Shown here piece after piece: positions 1 to 7,536 of a stretch of DNA of 18,422 nt. The stretch comes from Lachnospiraceae bacterium UBA3310. Lineage in GTDB: Bacteria > Bacillota > Clostridia > Lachnospirales > Lachnospiraceae. The position numbers and the translations under genes are program-made. The stretch covers positions 1 to 18,422 of the forward strand of contig DESQ01000050.1 of the NCBI GenBank assembly GCA_002361355.1. Reading direction: 5' to 3'. The notes beneath the pieces are model-generated. The model ran no database searches. It was not told the DNA's origin and saw only the letters and a program-made list of their open reading frames with translations. Each line of letters starts with the position of its first letter. Position 1 is the stretch's first letter.

Positions 1-16
1 TTGCGCTAAGCAGACA

Positions 17-265
17 CTAATTAACGAAGTGGTCGTCCGCTGCATAGATCGTATGGATGACGGTGGGATAAATGAGAAGCAGATCGTCCTGCTTTAAGAC
101 ATGTAATGTCTGATCCAGCTCTACGCAGACGCTTCCATCCATGATATACAGAATTTCCATATAATGATGCCAGTGTGCAGAAATGGGAAGGGTAAAACGC
201 GCCGTATCAAAATAGTAGATATCGTAAGGCGTATTCAGACTGTCTATATATTCAAATATTGCCAT
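17..265 (-). CDS. AraC-type regulator N-terminal cupin domain, short or truncated
   Basis: The 82-residue product resembles the N-terminal sugar-sensing cupin (AraC_binding) of AraC-family regulators. It has a His-rich strand (SAHWHHYMEILYIMDG), then the LKQDDLLLIYP turn and an HTIYA strand typical of these beta-barrels. Full AraC proteins run to about 280 residues and carry two helix-turn-helix motifs at the C-terminus, which are absent here because a TAG stop falls at 17-19. The ATG at 265 is preceded by AAAGGAG and by a good minus-strand promoter. An upstream in-frame extension to 379 was rejected because it overlaps that promoter and reads as hydrophobic nonsense. It diverges from the beta-mannosidase gene and so could once have controlled it. 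Only 16 bases remain beyond the stop, so I cannot tell a pseudogene with a premature stop from a stand-alone cupin. Confidence 0.6.
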   Translation of the reverse strand: MAIFEYIDSLNTPYDIYYFDTARFTLPISAHWHHYMEILYIMDGSVCVELDQTLHVLKQDDLLLIYPTVIHTIYAADDHFVN

Positions 266-291
266 GTTACCGTCTCCTTTGTGTACAATAC

Positions 292-320
292 ATTTTAGCA
301 TGGCAAAATGAAAAAGGCAA
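292..320 (-). promoter_or_regulatory. Promoter of the AraC-like gene
   Basis: Read on the minus strand, TTGCCT (315-320) is followed after exactly 17 bases by TAAAAT (292-297). Transcription would start near 285, about 20 bases before the ATG at 265, with the AAAGGAG ribosome site in that leader. A weaker plus-strand candidate for the mannosidase gene lies in the same stretch, with TTGCCA at 259-264, a 19-base spacer and TACAAT at 284-289. The two divergent promoters would overlap. Confidence 0.5.
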
Positions 321-367
321 AGGTAAATACAGGAGATGGCAGCACAAAAAGGAGAAAATGGAAAGAG

Positions 368-2869
368 ATGATAACACAAAAATTACATAAAAATTGGCGT
401 ATGCGCCGCTGTGAGGAAGGGGACTGGATCGAGGCCACAGTCCCCGGATCTGTATATCGGGATCTTTTGGAGCATGGGAAAATGGAAGATCCTTATTACA
501 GGGATAACGAGACGGAAGCTTTAAAGTTAATGGAAAGCGATTATGAATATGTTACGGAGTTTACTGTGGAGGAAGCGGTTTGGGATAACCCGTATATATT
601 ACTGGCTTTTCAGGGTATTGATACCATTGCGGATATCTGGCTGAACGGGACGCATCTGGGATATGTGGATAATATGCACCGCGTCTGGGAATATGAAGTG
701 AAACAGTACCTGAAAAGAAGCAGTAATAACCTGAAAATTCATTTTTATTCGCCGATTGCCTATATCCGCAAAAAGGATGAGGAGGAACACTGGATTGCGC
801 CCGGTGAGGCGATGCGGGGTACTTCCCATATTCGGAAGTCGCAGTGCATGTTTGGTTGGGACTGGGGGCCGCGGCTTCCTGATGCCGGGATTTTCCGTGA
901 GGTGCTTTTGTGCGGCTGCGCGGCTGAGAGACTGGACGGTGTCTATATCAGGCAGGATCATGAGGAAAACAGAGTGACGCTTGGTTTTGACATAGATGTG
1001 AAGTGCTTTGATTACCGCCATATTCTCCGCTTTGGCCGGGACGGCAAAGGGCTTGGCAGCAGGAGGCTTGACTGCCAGATTACGGTGATAGGGCCTGATC
1101 AGAAGATATGTTATGACGAGGTGGTTTCCGGTGAAAGAAGGGAGGAGATCTCCTTTGTGGTGGAACATCCGCAGCTTTGGTGGCCTAACGGATTGGGAGA
1201 GCAGCCGCTCTATACCGTGACAGTTTTGCTGCTCAAGGACGGGGAAACACTGGATACTTTTTCAAAACGCATTGGCCTTCGAACCTTAACCGTGCACAGG
1301 GAGAAGGATGCTTTTGGAGAAAGCTTTGCCCATGAAGTGAATGGCGTACAGTATTTTGCCATGGGAGCGGATTACATACCGGAAGACAGCTTACTCTACC
1401 GTGTTACAAAGGAGCGTACCAGAGATCTGCTTTCCCAGGCGGTGGCGGCGCATCATAATAGTATTCGCGTTTGGGGAGGCGGATATTATCCTGACGATTT
1501 CTTTTGGGACATTTGTGATGAGCTGGGGCTTGTGGTGTGGATGGATTTTGCTTTCGCATGCGCAGTTTATAAGCTGAAAGATCCCCATTTTGAAGAGAAC
1601 ATTACAGAGGAAACCATTCAGAATATTAAGCGTATCCGCAATCATGCCTGTCTGGGATTGTGGTGCGGCAATAACGAGATGGAGAGCTTTTATTATACGA
1701 ATGCCATGGGCTTTAATGAGGATGTGGAGGCCAAAGGGCACTATATTAAACTCCATGAATATTTGCTGCCAAAGCTGGTTAAGACATATGATCCCCAGAC
1801 TTTTTATTGGCCCTCCAGTCCATCTTCGGGCGGCTGCTATGTGGATAGCGTCAGCCCGGATAAAGGTGACGTGCATTATTGGGATGTCTGGCATGGAAAT
1901 AAACCGTTTACGGAGTACCGAAAGTTCTTTTTCCGGTATTTGTCGGAATTTGGTTTCCAGTCCTTCCCGTCGATTCGTACGGTAGAGAGCTTTACAGAGC
2001 CGGAGGACAGAAATATTTTCTCTTATGTCATGGAAAAGCATCAGAGAAATGTGGCTGCCAACGGAAAGATCATCAATTATATGGAAGCAACTTATTTGTA
2101 TCCGAATGATTTTGACACGCTGCTTTACGCGTCACAGCTTTTACAGGCGGATGCGGTTCGCTATGGTGTCGAGCATTTCCGGCGTAACAGGGGACGCTGT
2201 ATGGGAACGATTATCTGGCAGCTTAACGACTGCTGGCCGGTGGCTTCCTGGGCGTCAATTGACTATTATGGGCGGTGGAAAGCGCTGCACTATTATGAAA
2301 AACGCTTCTTTGCGCCGTTGATGCTTTCCTGTGAGGAGGAGGGGCTGCTCAGTCAGGATGCGAATCCGAACGCGGAGCCATATGTGCTGAATAAGTCAAT
2401 CCGGCTATGTGTGGCAAACGAAAGCAGGGTAGATGAGAAGGTGACGGTGTTCTGGGAGCTTCGTGACCGGATGGCGCAGGTTCTGCATAGCGGGAATCAG
2501 GAAATAACGGTTCCGGCGCAGAGCAGTGTATGGCTGGAACGGGTTCCTATGCAGCATGCGGACGAACGAAATGAATATGTAAGCTATCGAATGGAAAAGA
2601 AAGGTGTAGAAGTAAGCGGAGGCACTGCGCTGTTTACGGCGCCGAAATTTTTCCGGTTTGCAGATCCGCAGCTTACCGTCCGTGCAGAAGGAAATGAAAT
2701 TGTAGTAGAGGCAAAGGCTTACGCGCGCAGCGTAGAGGTGAGAAACAAAAATGATGATATGATTTTGTCCGACAATTTCTTTGATATGAACGGAGGGGAA
2801 CGCAGAGTCCGGATTATGAAGGGAACGCCGGATGAATTGGAGGTAAGAAGTGTCTTTGATATCCGATAA
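368..2869 (+). CDS. Beta-mannosidase, glycoside hydrolase family 2
   Basis: This 833-residue intracellular enzyme should release terminal beta-D-mannose from manno-oligosaccharides (EC 3.2.1.25). No signal peptide is visible. The order is GH2 sugar-binding domain (from residue 1, TVPGSVYRDLLEHG), immunoglobulin-like domain, TIM barrel and C-terminal beta domains. The acid/base lies in CGNNE (E437) and the nucleophile in LSEFGFQSF (E527); both contexts are typical of GH2 beta-mannosidases rather than beta-galactosidases. WGWDWGPR-like features (here FGWDWGPRLPDAG) also fit. I chose the ATG at 368 because homologs start near here and GGAG lies at 351-354. The longer in-frame start at 308 has no ribosome site and sits inside promoter sequence. 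The neighbouring cupin regulator fragment suggests sugar-responsive control. Length is normal for the family and the frame is intact. Confidence 0.9.
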   Translation: MITQKLHKNWRMRRCEEGDWIEATVPGSVYRDLLEHGKMEDPYYRDNETEALKLMESDYEYVTEFTVEEAVWDNPYILLAFQGIDTIADIWLNGTHLGYVDNMHRVWEYEVKQYLKRSSNNLKIHFYSPIAYIRKKDEEEHWIAPGEAMRGTSHIRKSQCMFGWDWGPRLPDAGIFREVLLCGCAAERLDGVYIRQDHEENRVTLGFDIDVKCFDYRHILRFGRDGKGLGSRRLDCQITVIGPDQKICYDEVVSGERREEISFVVEHPQLWWPNGLGEQPLYTVTVLLLKDGETLDTFSKRIGLRTLTVHREKDAFGESFAHEVNGVQYFAMGADYIPEDSLLYRVTKERTRDLLSQAVAAHHNSIRVWGGGYYPDDFFWDICDELGLVVWMDFAFACAVYKLKDPHFEENITEETIQNIKRIRNHACLGLWCGNNEMESFYYTNAMGFNEDVEAKGHYIKLHEYLLPKLVKTYDPQTFYWPSSPSSGGCYVDSVSPDKGDVHYWDVWHGNKPFTEYRKFFFRYLSEFGFQSFPSIRTVESFTEPEDRNIFSYVMEKHQRNVAANGKIINYMEATYLYPNDFDTLLYASQLLQADAVRYGVEHFRRNRGRCMGTIIWQLNDCWPVASWASIDYYGRWKALHYYEKRFFAPLMLSCEEEGLLSQDANPNAEPYVLNKSIRLCVANESRVDEKVTVFWELRDRMAQVLHSGNQEITVPAQSSVWLERVPMQHADERNEYVSYRMEKKGVEVSGGTALFTAPKFFRFADPQLTVRAEGNEIVVEAKAYARSVEVRNKNDDMILSDNFFDMNGGERRVRIMKGTPDELEVRSVFDIR

Positions 2870-2970
2870 TGGTAATTGATGTCCGGATGATAGAAAGGAT
2901 ATTGTGTGGATAGGACATGCGGTAAGGGATAAACACAGGTTTTTGCGCATAGATTTTATAAAAGCATTCT

Positions 2971-3516
2971 GTGAGTGTACCCATGGCCTCTGTCCTGTCC
3001 AATATCTCTAATATCGTTATTCCTGTTATCCTTTTTTATATTGTGGCTTACGGCATTTCCAACCGTTGTAACGTGTATGAGGATTTTATCAGAGGTGCAA
3101 AGGACGGTTTTCATACGGTTATACAAATTATGCCTACTCTGATTGGACTTATGGTGGCGGTTGGCGTTTTGCGGGCGTCGGGATTTTTGGAATTTGTCGG
3201 GGGACTTTTTGGCGGCGTGGCGGGGAGGCTTGGTTTTTCTTCTGAGCTTGTGCCGCTGATGTTTGTCAAGATGTTTTCCTCTTCGGCGGCAACGGGACTG
3301 GTGCTTGATATTTTCAAAAATCACGGGCCGGATTCTCTGATCGGGCTTACGACCTCCATTATGATGAGCTGCACGGAGACGATCTTTTATACGATGAGCG
3401 TTTATTTTCTTGCGGCTAAAGTTACCAAAACGCGTTATACTTTAAAAGGAGCGCTGCTTGCCACGTTTGCGGGTATTGCGGCGAGCATTGTGATTGCGGG
3501 GAAAATGTGCGGTTGA
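2971..3516 (+). CDS. spmB: Spore maturation protein B (SpmB)
   Basis: This 181-residue integral membrane protein matches the nucleoside-recognition/Gate family protein SpmB. With SpmA, SpmB is needed in Bacillus for core dehydration and heat resistance of spores. Recognisable family segments are NVYEDFIRGAKDGFHTVIQI, MPTLIGLMVAVGVLRASGFLEF, KMFSSSAATGLVLDIF and SIMMSCTETIFYTMSVYF, with about four hydrophobic segments. The only possible starts are GTG 2971 and ATG 2983, since an in-frame stop lies at 2959-2961; neither has a clear ribosome site. spmA, normally directly upstream, is absent: only 101 bases separate this gene from the mannosidase. The core is full length against my memory of SpmB (about 178 residues), so the protein may be functional if it is translated at all. 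Its weak start fits a gene that used to depend on translational coupling to spmA. Confidence 0.85.
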   Translation: MSVPMASVLSNISNIVIPVILFYIVAYGISNRCNVYEDFIRGAKDGFHTVIQIMPTLIGLMVAVGVLRASGFLEFVGGLFGGVAGRLGFSSELVPLMFVKMFSSSAATGLVLDIFKNHGPDSLIGLTTSIMMSCTETIFYTMSVYFLAAKVTKTRYTLKGALLATFAGIAASIVIAGKMCG

Positions 3517-3540
3517 TGAGTATGCAGTCTTTTTAAAATA

Positions 3541-3567
3541 GAAACGGCGCCTGCAAGGCGCCGTTTC
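3541..3567. terminator. Hairpin, probable terminator after spmB
   Basis: GAAACGGCGCC and GGCGCCGTTTC form a perfect 11-bp stem around the 5-base loop TGCAA, 24 bases after the spmB stop. Downstream on the plus strand the sequence is CTGTGTGTG, not a T run. On the minus strand the hairpin is followed by TATTTTA, so as a classical intrinsic terminator it works better for leftward transcripts. It may simply protect or terminate spmB mRNA. Confidence 0.55.
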
Positions 3568-3599
3568 CTGTGTGTGAGAAGGATAGAAATGTTGGTTTA

Positions 3600-3790
3600 A
3601 ATATATGTCAACAGACGCTCCGTGGAGCAGACTGTTATGGTTAGTCGAAGCCGGTCGGCACCGAATCAGCACCGGCGACTTCATTGTAAGTGTAGTATAA
3701 CCACCGCCAAAGAATCTTAGTATGTAATTCCTGCGGGCCGAATGCTTTGATCCGGCTCTGTCTTAACTACAATTACTACTATACAGTCCA
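3600..3790 (+). ncRNA. Possible structured non-coding RNA, unassigned
   Basis: This gene-free stretch is more GC-rich than the AT-rich promoter DNA after it and contains several nested complementary segments. ACAG-GCTC/GAGC-CTGT form a hairpin at 3611-3635. GCCGGT (3650-3655) pairs with ACCGGC (3671-3676), with AGTC (3643-3646) and GACT (3677-3680) extending the stem. TGGTTA (3638-3643) pairs with TAACCA (3698-3703), sharing one base with AGTC. GCCG/CGGC pair around 3737-3756, and GTAGTA (3692-3697) can pair with TACTAC (3774-3779). I see no convincing reading frame. It could belong to a known family such as 6S RNA or a clostridial motif RNA, or be spurious. Strand is assumed from the neighbouring genes. 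Confidence 0.3.
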
Positions 3791-3884
3791 TTTGTGAATG
3801 GGATGTGTCAAAATTCGAAAGAAAAAAGAAAGAAAATATAAACTTATATTTTATAATTAGTACTTTCGGGAGAGTAATATCCTT

Positions 3885-3922
3885 TCAAAATGTTTGACTT
3901 TCAAACTATTTTTTGATACACT
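3885..3922 (+). promoter_or_regulatory. Autoregulatory promoter and FabT-like operator
   Basis: TTGACT (3894-3899) and TACACT (3917-3922) are spaced by exactly 17 bases, with a TGA extended -10 at 3914-3916. A perfect inverted repeat, GTTTGA-CTT-TCAAAC (3892-3906), covers the -35 box. A second overlapping repeat, TCAAA-ATG-TTTGA, lies at 3885-3897. The first closely resembles the published FabT operator type (TTTGA-N3-TCAAA) of streptococci. Its place directly before a FabT-like gene indicates autorepression. Confidence 0.7.
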
Positions 3923-3959
3923 GAATGGAATAAAAGGCTGTTCTGGCATGGAGGATGCA

Positions 3960-4397
3960 ATGGACATCAACAGGACATTAAACGAGGTGTTAGTCAAACT
4001 GTTCCGGGATATCAATGCGTTGGAGGAACGGGCGATCCGGACAGAAGAATATCAGGACATGACTTCCAACGATATGCATGTGATAGAAGCGATCGGCACG
4101 GAGGGCACAAAGAATATGACCAGTGTGGCGAGGGAACTGGAGGTCACAACGGGAACTCTGACTATATCGGTCAACAGCCTGGTAAAAAAAGGCTATGTGG
4201 ACAGAACCCGCAGCGAAGAAGACAGGCGGGTCGTGCTGATTTCTCTTTCGGACAAAGGGCAAAAGGCGTATCTTCATCACCGCAAATTCCATGAGGAGAT
4301 GATTGATGCGGTTTTGAAGGATCTCACGGAGGAGGAACAGCAGGCGCTGGAAAAAGCGCTGTCAAAACTGACCCGCTTTTTCAGAGAGGTATCCTGA
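3960..4397 (+). CDS. MarR-family regulator, FabT-like
   Basis: The 145-residue protein is a winged-helix MarR regulator. The DNA-binding segment is MTSVARELEVTTGTLT followed by SVNSLVKKGYVDR, and the wing carries RSEEDRRVVLISLSDKG, the MarR signature. The N-terminal helix (LNEVLVKLFRDINALEERA) and overall length match FabT, the repressor of type II fatty-acid synthesis genes in Firmicutes, which responds to acyl-ACP. Start choice: the ATG at 3960 has GGAGG (3950-3954) five bases upstream. The ATG at 3948 and the TTG at 3894 lack a ribosome site, and the TTG lies inside the -35 box. No fab genes follow here; the next gene is convergent, so any regulon must lie elsewhere. Assignment to FabT rather than another MarR is supported by both sequence and operator but is not proven. 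Confidence 0.8.
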   Translation: MDINRTLNEVLVKLFRDINALEERAIRTEEYQDMTSNDMHVIEAIGTEGTKNMTSVARELEVTTGTLTISVNSLVKKGYVDRTRSEEDRRVVLISLSDKGQKAYLHHRKFHEEMIDAVLKDLTEEEQQALEKALSKLTRFFREVS

Positions 4398-6247
4398 CTT
4401 TCCCAGAGAGCCAGGCGCTTTGCCAGAGTTCTATAATCTGCGGGGCCGTTTTGCAGCAGGAAAGTATGAAAGCGGTATAAAAAATCGGTGTCATCATAGG
4501 TGGCGGTCACCGGGGCGGTATCAGACCAGAGGACGGCCGCTTGTCTTTTCAATTCTAAAATTTCCAGATATCCCAGATAGTATTTCAAATAATTGCAGGG
4601 CTCTTCCGCAATGTACTGGTAGAGGGACAAAAGTCCTGCGCTGTCGGTTATGCCGAGGCTGTAACAGAGCTTTTGCACATCCTCAAAGGAGGCGTTGTCA
4701 TAGTGAATGGCAATGTCCAGAAGAGAGTAGAGGCCGAGCCGGAACTGTCGGTCAAGACGGCATACCTGATAGTAAGCCGCAGCTTCCGGGTGCGCTTCTT
4801 TTGCCAGCTCGATTGCCCTGTCATAGGAGGCAAGCTCCACATACATCGCCCAGCCCTCCACGAAACCGCCGTAATAGAGAACGCTCCCGAGAGGCAGAAT
4901 GTTTTCCTGCTCCTGATAACGCTTGCTGTATACGGTCTGGTAGAGATGGCCGGGATAACCTTCGTGTGCCAGTGTGGTGTAGAGGGCGAGGTCGTCCTGT
5001 GTGTCTCTGCCATTTAAACAGATTAGGTTTTCGCATATGTTGTCAATGGGCGGCATCATATAAAAAGCGGGTGCGCTGTATGCTTCCAGACTTTCGTCCA
5101 CATATTTTATGGTGGAGCGGATGGGTGCGTTTCCGTTTCCGGCAGGAATGGGAGGATATTCCTCTCCGATTTCACTCTGCAAATTTGAGAGAATTTCTTC
5201 CGGTGTCATTTCCGGCAAAAGGGAAGGGCTCTCGGCAATCATGGTTTTCAGGCCGGGATTGGCGGCAAGAAGCGTAACCAGAGATTCGTAGTTAAACCGT
5301 AAGTCCCGGGCCAAAAGCTGCTTGATTTCCGAAATGTCACGGTAGGAGCCGGTGCGCAGGCGAACCAGAGCCTTGTAATATTCCCGGCCGTTTTCCTGAC
5401 CTGCCAGCCCGCAGGTTTCCTTGCCGCTCCCTTTTAACAGAGTCAACCCGTCGGCAAGACGGTCATAAGCGGGAGCGATCAGAGTGGTAAGCAGACGGTC
5501 GTGTTCGGAAATATAGTAATCTGCTTTATCGGCAGCCAGAATATTTTCATCGACCAGACGCTGTAAACGGTCTCTGAATGTGACTTCCAAAAAATGTGTG
5601 CCGTCTTCCAGAGAGTCGGGGTCTAAAAGATCGGCGCACTGTGCAATGACCCGATCTGCGGTTTTGTCGGACATAAACAGTCCTGCCTGCGCCTTTTCAT
5701 GCTCGTACAGGAGAAGGCCGTCAAAATAAGCGGGAATCTGGTTGAGGATGGACAGATAATTTTTAATGTCGGCCTCGTCGTCCAGACGATATTCGGAGAA
5801 CAGAATTGGAAGCTCCGAGGCTACGCCGGAAGACGGCGAAAGGGGTTCTGAGAGATAGGGGTAAGCGGCAGTGCCGGCGGCGGCCGCCAGATAACTGTCT
5901 AAAAGGTCATAGAGTTCCCGGTTTTCTTCGTTTAGACCTTCGGGATCAATGGCATGCAGGCGTTCCATGGCCAGAGTCAGCGCGTAGCTGTCGTTGGCGG
6001 CGGCTCCGGCCTGATAGACAGGCAGCGTGAGGGAAGACTCGTCTATGCCGTAAGCGGACGGGTTGTCTATGGTGTAGTGAAAATGGATGGGGTTTGCCTG
6101 CACTTCCTCCAGAAAAAAATCCTTTGCAAATGCGGAAAACTTTGCGTCCTGGTGCGTATGGCCATACCAGTGCAGGGTTAAGATGCTTAAAAAGGTAAAC
6201 AGAGCCAGAGTCAGGCCCCATTGCCAAAAGGAGAGAGAACGTTTCAA
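4277..6247 (-). CDS. Membrane-anchored DUF885 family protein (putative metallopeptidase-like)
   Basis: The 656-residue protein begins with a hydrophobic segment (residues 8-27), giving a signal peptide or membrane anchor and an extracytoplasmic body. The hallmark of the DUF885 family is visible as AHEGYPGH (427-434), followed about 30 residues later by FVEGWAMY (462-469). These resemble zinc-peptidase HE and EGWA motifs, but substrates of the family are mostly unknown. The start is TTG at 6247, with AGGTG five bases upstream; no nearby ATG fits. The family-like fold seems to end near LAKRLALWESQ (residue 618). The last 39 codons are the exact antisense of the MarR gene's 3' end and are rich in Ser and Lys. 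This suggests a lost native stop and read-through tail. No terminator separates the two convergent genes. Confidence 0.8.
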   Translation of the reverse strand: MKRSLSFWQWGLTLALFTFLSILTLHWYGHTHQDAKFSAFAKDFFLEEVQANPIHFHYTIDNPSAYGIDESSLTLPVYQAGAAANDSYALTLAMERLHAIDPEGLNEENRELYDLLDSYLAAAAGTAAYPYLSEPLSPSSGVASELPILFSEYRLDDEADIKNYLSILNQIPAYFDGLLLYEHEKAQAGLFMSDKTADRVIAQCADLLDPDSLEDGTHFLEVTFRDRLQRLVDENILAADKADYYISEHDRLLTTLIAPAYDRLADGLTLLKGSGKETCGLAGQENGREYYKALVRLRTGSYRDISEIKQLLARDLRFNYESLVTLLAANPGLKTMIAESPSLLPEMTPEEILSNLQSEIGEEYPPIPAGNGNAPIRSTIKYVDESLEAYSAPAFYMMPPIDNICENLICLNGRDTQDDLALYTTLAHEGYPGHLYQTVYSKRYQEQENILPLGSVLYYGGFVEGWAMYVELASYDRAIELAKEAHPEAAAYYQVCRLDRQFRLGLYSLLDIAIHYDNASFEDVQKLCYSLGITDSAGLLSLYQYIAEEPCNYLKYYLGYLEILELKRQAAVLWSDTAPVTATYDDTDFLYRFHTFLLQNGPADYRTLAKRLALWESQDTSLKKRVSFDSAFSSACCSSSVRSFKTASIISSWNLR

Positions 6248-6310
6248 GGGAACACCTACAGGAAGAGATTTGTATTACTATATGAAAGAAAAGCATAAAT
6301 AATGACCGGA

Positions 6311-7399
6311 TCAAAAGATGATCCGGTCACGTCCGCTTTCCTTGCCGATATATAGTTTTTCATCCGCTTCTTTCAGAAGAGTGGTAATGTCACTGTGGAA
6401 GTCGTATTCCACCAATCCGTAAGTCAGGGAGACGGTGAAGTGTTCAATGCCGCCGTCAAAAGAGAGCTCTCTGATTCTCTGGCGGAGTATTTCTAATGCG
6501 GTTCTGGCCTCGTCTCCGTTCATATCCGGAAAGATCAGCAGAAATTCCTCACCGCCCCATCGTGAGAGAAAGGTATCGGGAGGCAGCGCCTTCCGAAAGG
6601 TGTCGGAGATGGTAGTTAAAACCACGTCTCCTATATCGTGGCCATAAGTATCGTTGACGCGTTTGAAATGGTCAATATCGCACAGACAGATACTGATCTG
6701 TGATGACGCGTTTCCCAGAAGCGTTTCCAGATATTCCATGGTACGCCGTCTGTTGTAAAGTCCGGTCAGCGTGTCCGTATTGGCCTGCTTCATCAGTTTC
6801 CGGTTGTATTCGATCAGCTTTCCCTCCATCTCCTGTGTGGTTGAGCCAAACAGGTAAGCAACTAACCCGAGAGACAGAAAAATAAAGAAAGAATTTACTG
6901 TCTGCAGGGCGTCGTTCAAACCGGCGTCGAGAACAGTAACCGGTTCGTGGGATCTACAGTAATGATACAGGAGCAAACGCAGCACAAACAGGAGCACGGC
7001 GCAGAAAAGTTTGATCTTTTCGTGCTTATATATAGAAAAGAAGAGAAAAACCAAAAGCACAGCCAGAAAATGCTGAATGCCAATATTCCAACCGAAATAG
7101 TAGACGTTCATAATCGTCCAGAATAGGATACATACATTCAAAATACAGTAGGAAGCAAATGTGCTGCACCGATATGATAACACAAAAATTGCCAGAAACA
7201 AAACAGGAGAAATGAGAGAAAAAGCAAGAGCGTTTACATGCGCTGTGAGTGAGACAAGGATACAGCACACGAATGAATGAATCAGCATGGAGAGGGTCAA
7301 CATGCGCACCACGACGATCAGCTTGGCAGATTCATTCTGCGTTCCTGTATCTCGGCATATATTCTCATAAACAGTGGATAAAAGGGAGTTCTCTTTCAT
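6311..7399 (-). CDS. Membrane-bound diguanylate cyclase (GGDEF)
   Basis: This 362-residue protein should make the second messenger cyclic di-GMP from two GTP. The N-terminal half (about 25-185) holds roughly six hydrophobic helices forming a membrane sensor of unknown ligand. The catalytic GGDEF domain starts at about 205 (NTDTLTGLYNRRRTMEYLE), with the metal-binding DIDHFKRVNDTYGHDIGD (241-258) and active-site WGGEEF (281-286). The usual RxxD inhibitory site just before it is not evident: the matching stretch reads LPPDTFLSR. The protein may therefore escape product inhibition. The start ATG at 7399 has only a weak ribosome site (GAAAGAA). It is separated by 63 bases from the DUF885 gene downstream on the same strand, so the two could be co-transcribed. 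It diverges from the histidine kinase gene. Confidence 0.9.
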   Translation of the reverse strand: MKENSLLSTVYENICRDTGTQNESAKLIVVVRMLTLSMLIHSFVCCILVSLTAHVNALAFSLISPVLFLAIFVLSYRCSTFASYCILNVCILFWTIMNVYYFGWNIGIQHFLAVLLVFLFFSIYKHEKIKLFCAVLLFVLRLLLYHYCRSHEPVTVLDAGLNDALQTVNSFFIFLSLGLVAYLFGSTTQEMEGKLIEYNRKLMKQANTDTLTGLYNRRRTMEYLETLLGNASSQISICLCDIDHFKRVNDTYGHDIGDVVLTTISDTFRKALPPDTFLSRWGGEEFLLIFPDMNGDEARTALEILRQRIRELSFDGGIEHFTVSLTYGLVEYDFHSDITTLLKEADEKLYIGKESGRDRIIF

Positions 7400-7450
7400 T
7401 TAAAATGGGTTCTTTCGTTTGGGTTTTTATAAAAAAATTTATACATATTT

Positions 7451-7479
7451 ATAATACACCTTTATAGGGAATATTGCAA
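7451..7479 (-). promoter_or_regulatory. Promoter of the GGDEF gene
   Basis: On the minus strand, TTGCAA (7474-7479) is followed after exactly 17 bases by TATTAT (7451-7456), predicting a start near 7444. TTGCAA is its own reverse complement and is also a -35 candidate for the divergent kinase gene. Confidence 0.55.
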
Positions 7480-7512
7480 ACGCTTTATCTTTTTCCTAAA
7501 AGTTGGTAGAAT
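7474..7512 (+). promoter_or_regulatory. Kinase-operon promoter with cre-like site
   Basis: Two promoter readings exist: TTGCAA (7474-7479) with a 17-base spacer and TAAAAG (7497-7502), or an extended -10 TGG-TAGAAT at 7504-7512. The stretch 7474-7488 (TTGCAAACGCTTTAT) matches the catabolite-responsive consensus WTGNAANCGNWNNCW at all but one position. CcpA bound there would cover the -35 region of both divergent genes. The kinase ribosome site AAGGAG follows at 7521-7526. Confidence 0.5.
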
Positions 7513-7536
7513 GGGAAACAAAGGAGAGAAAAGCAT

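Noticed and set aside
3605..3700. A 31-codon plus-strand ORF inside the possible RNA
   Set aside because: It has no ribosome site, its product resembles nothing I know, and it coincides with the paired segments.
3894..3959. Longer MarR protein starting at TTG 3894 or ATG 3948
   Set aside because: The TTG lies in the -35 box and the ATG has no Shine-Dalgarno; the ATG at 3960 has a perfect one.
4420..5291. Long plus-strand frames over the DUF885 gene
   Set aside because: Arg/Cys-rich shadow frames with no ribosome site or recognisable domain, while the minus frame carries clear family motifs.
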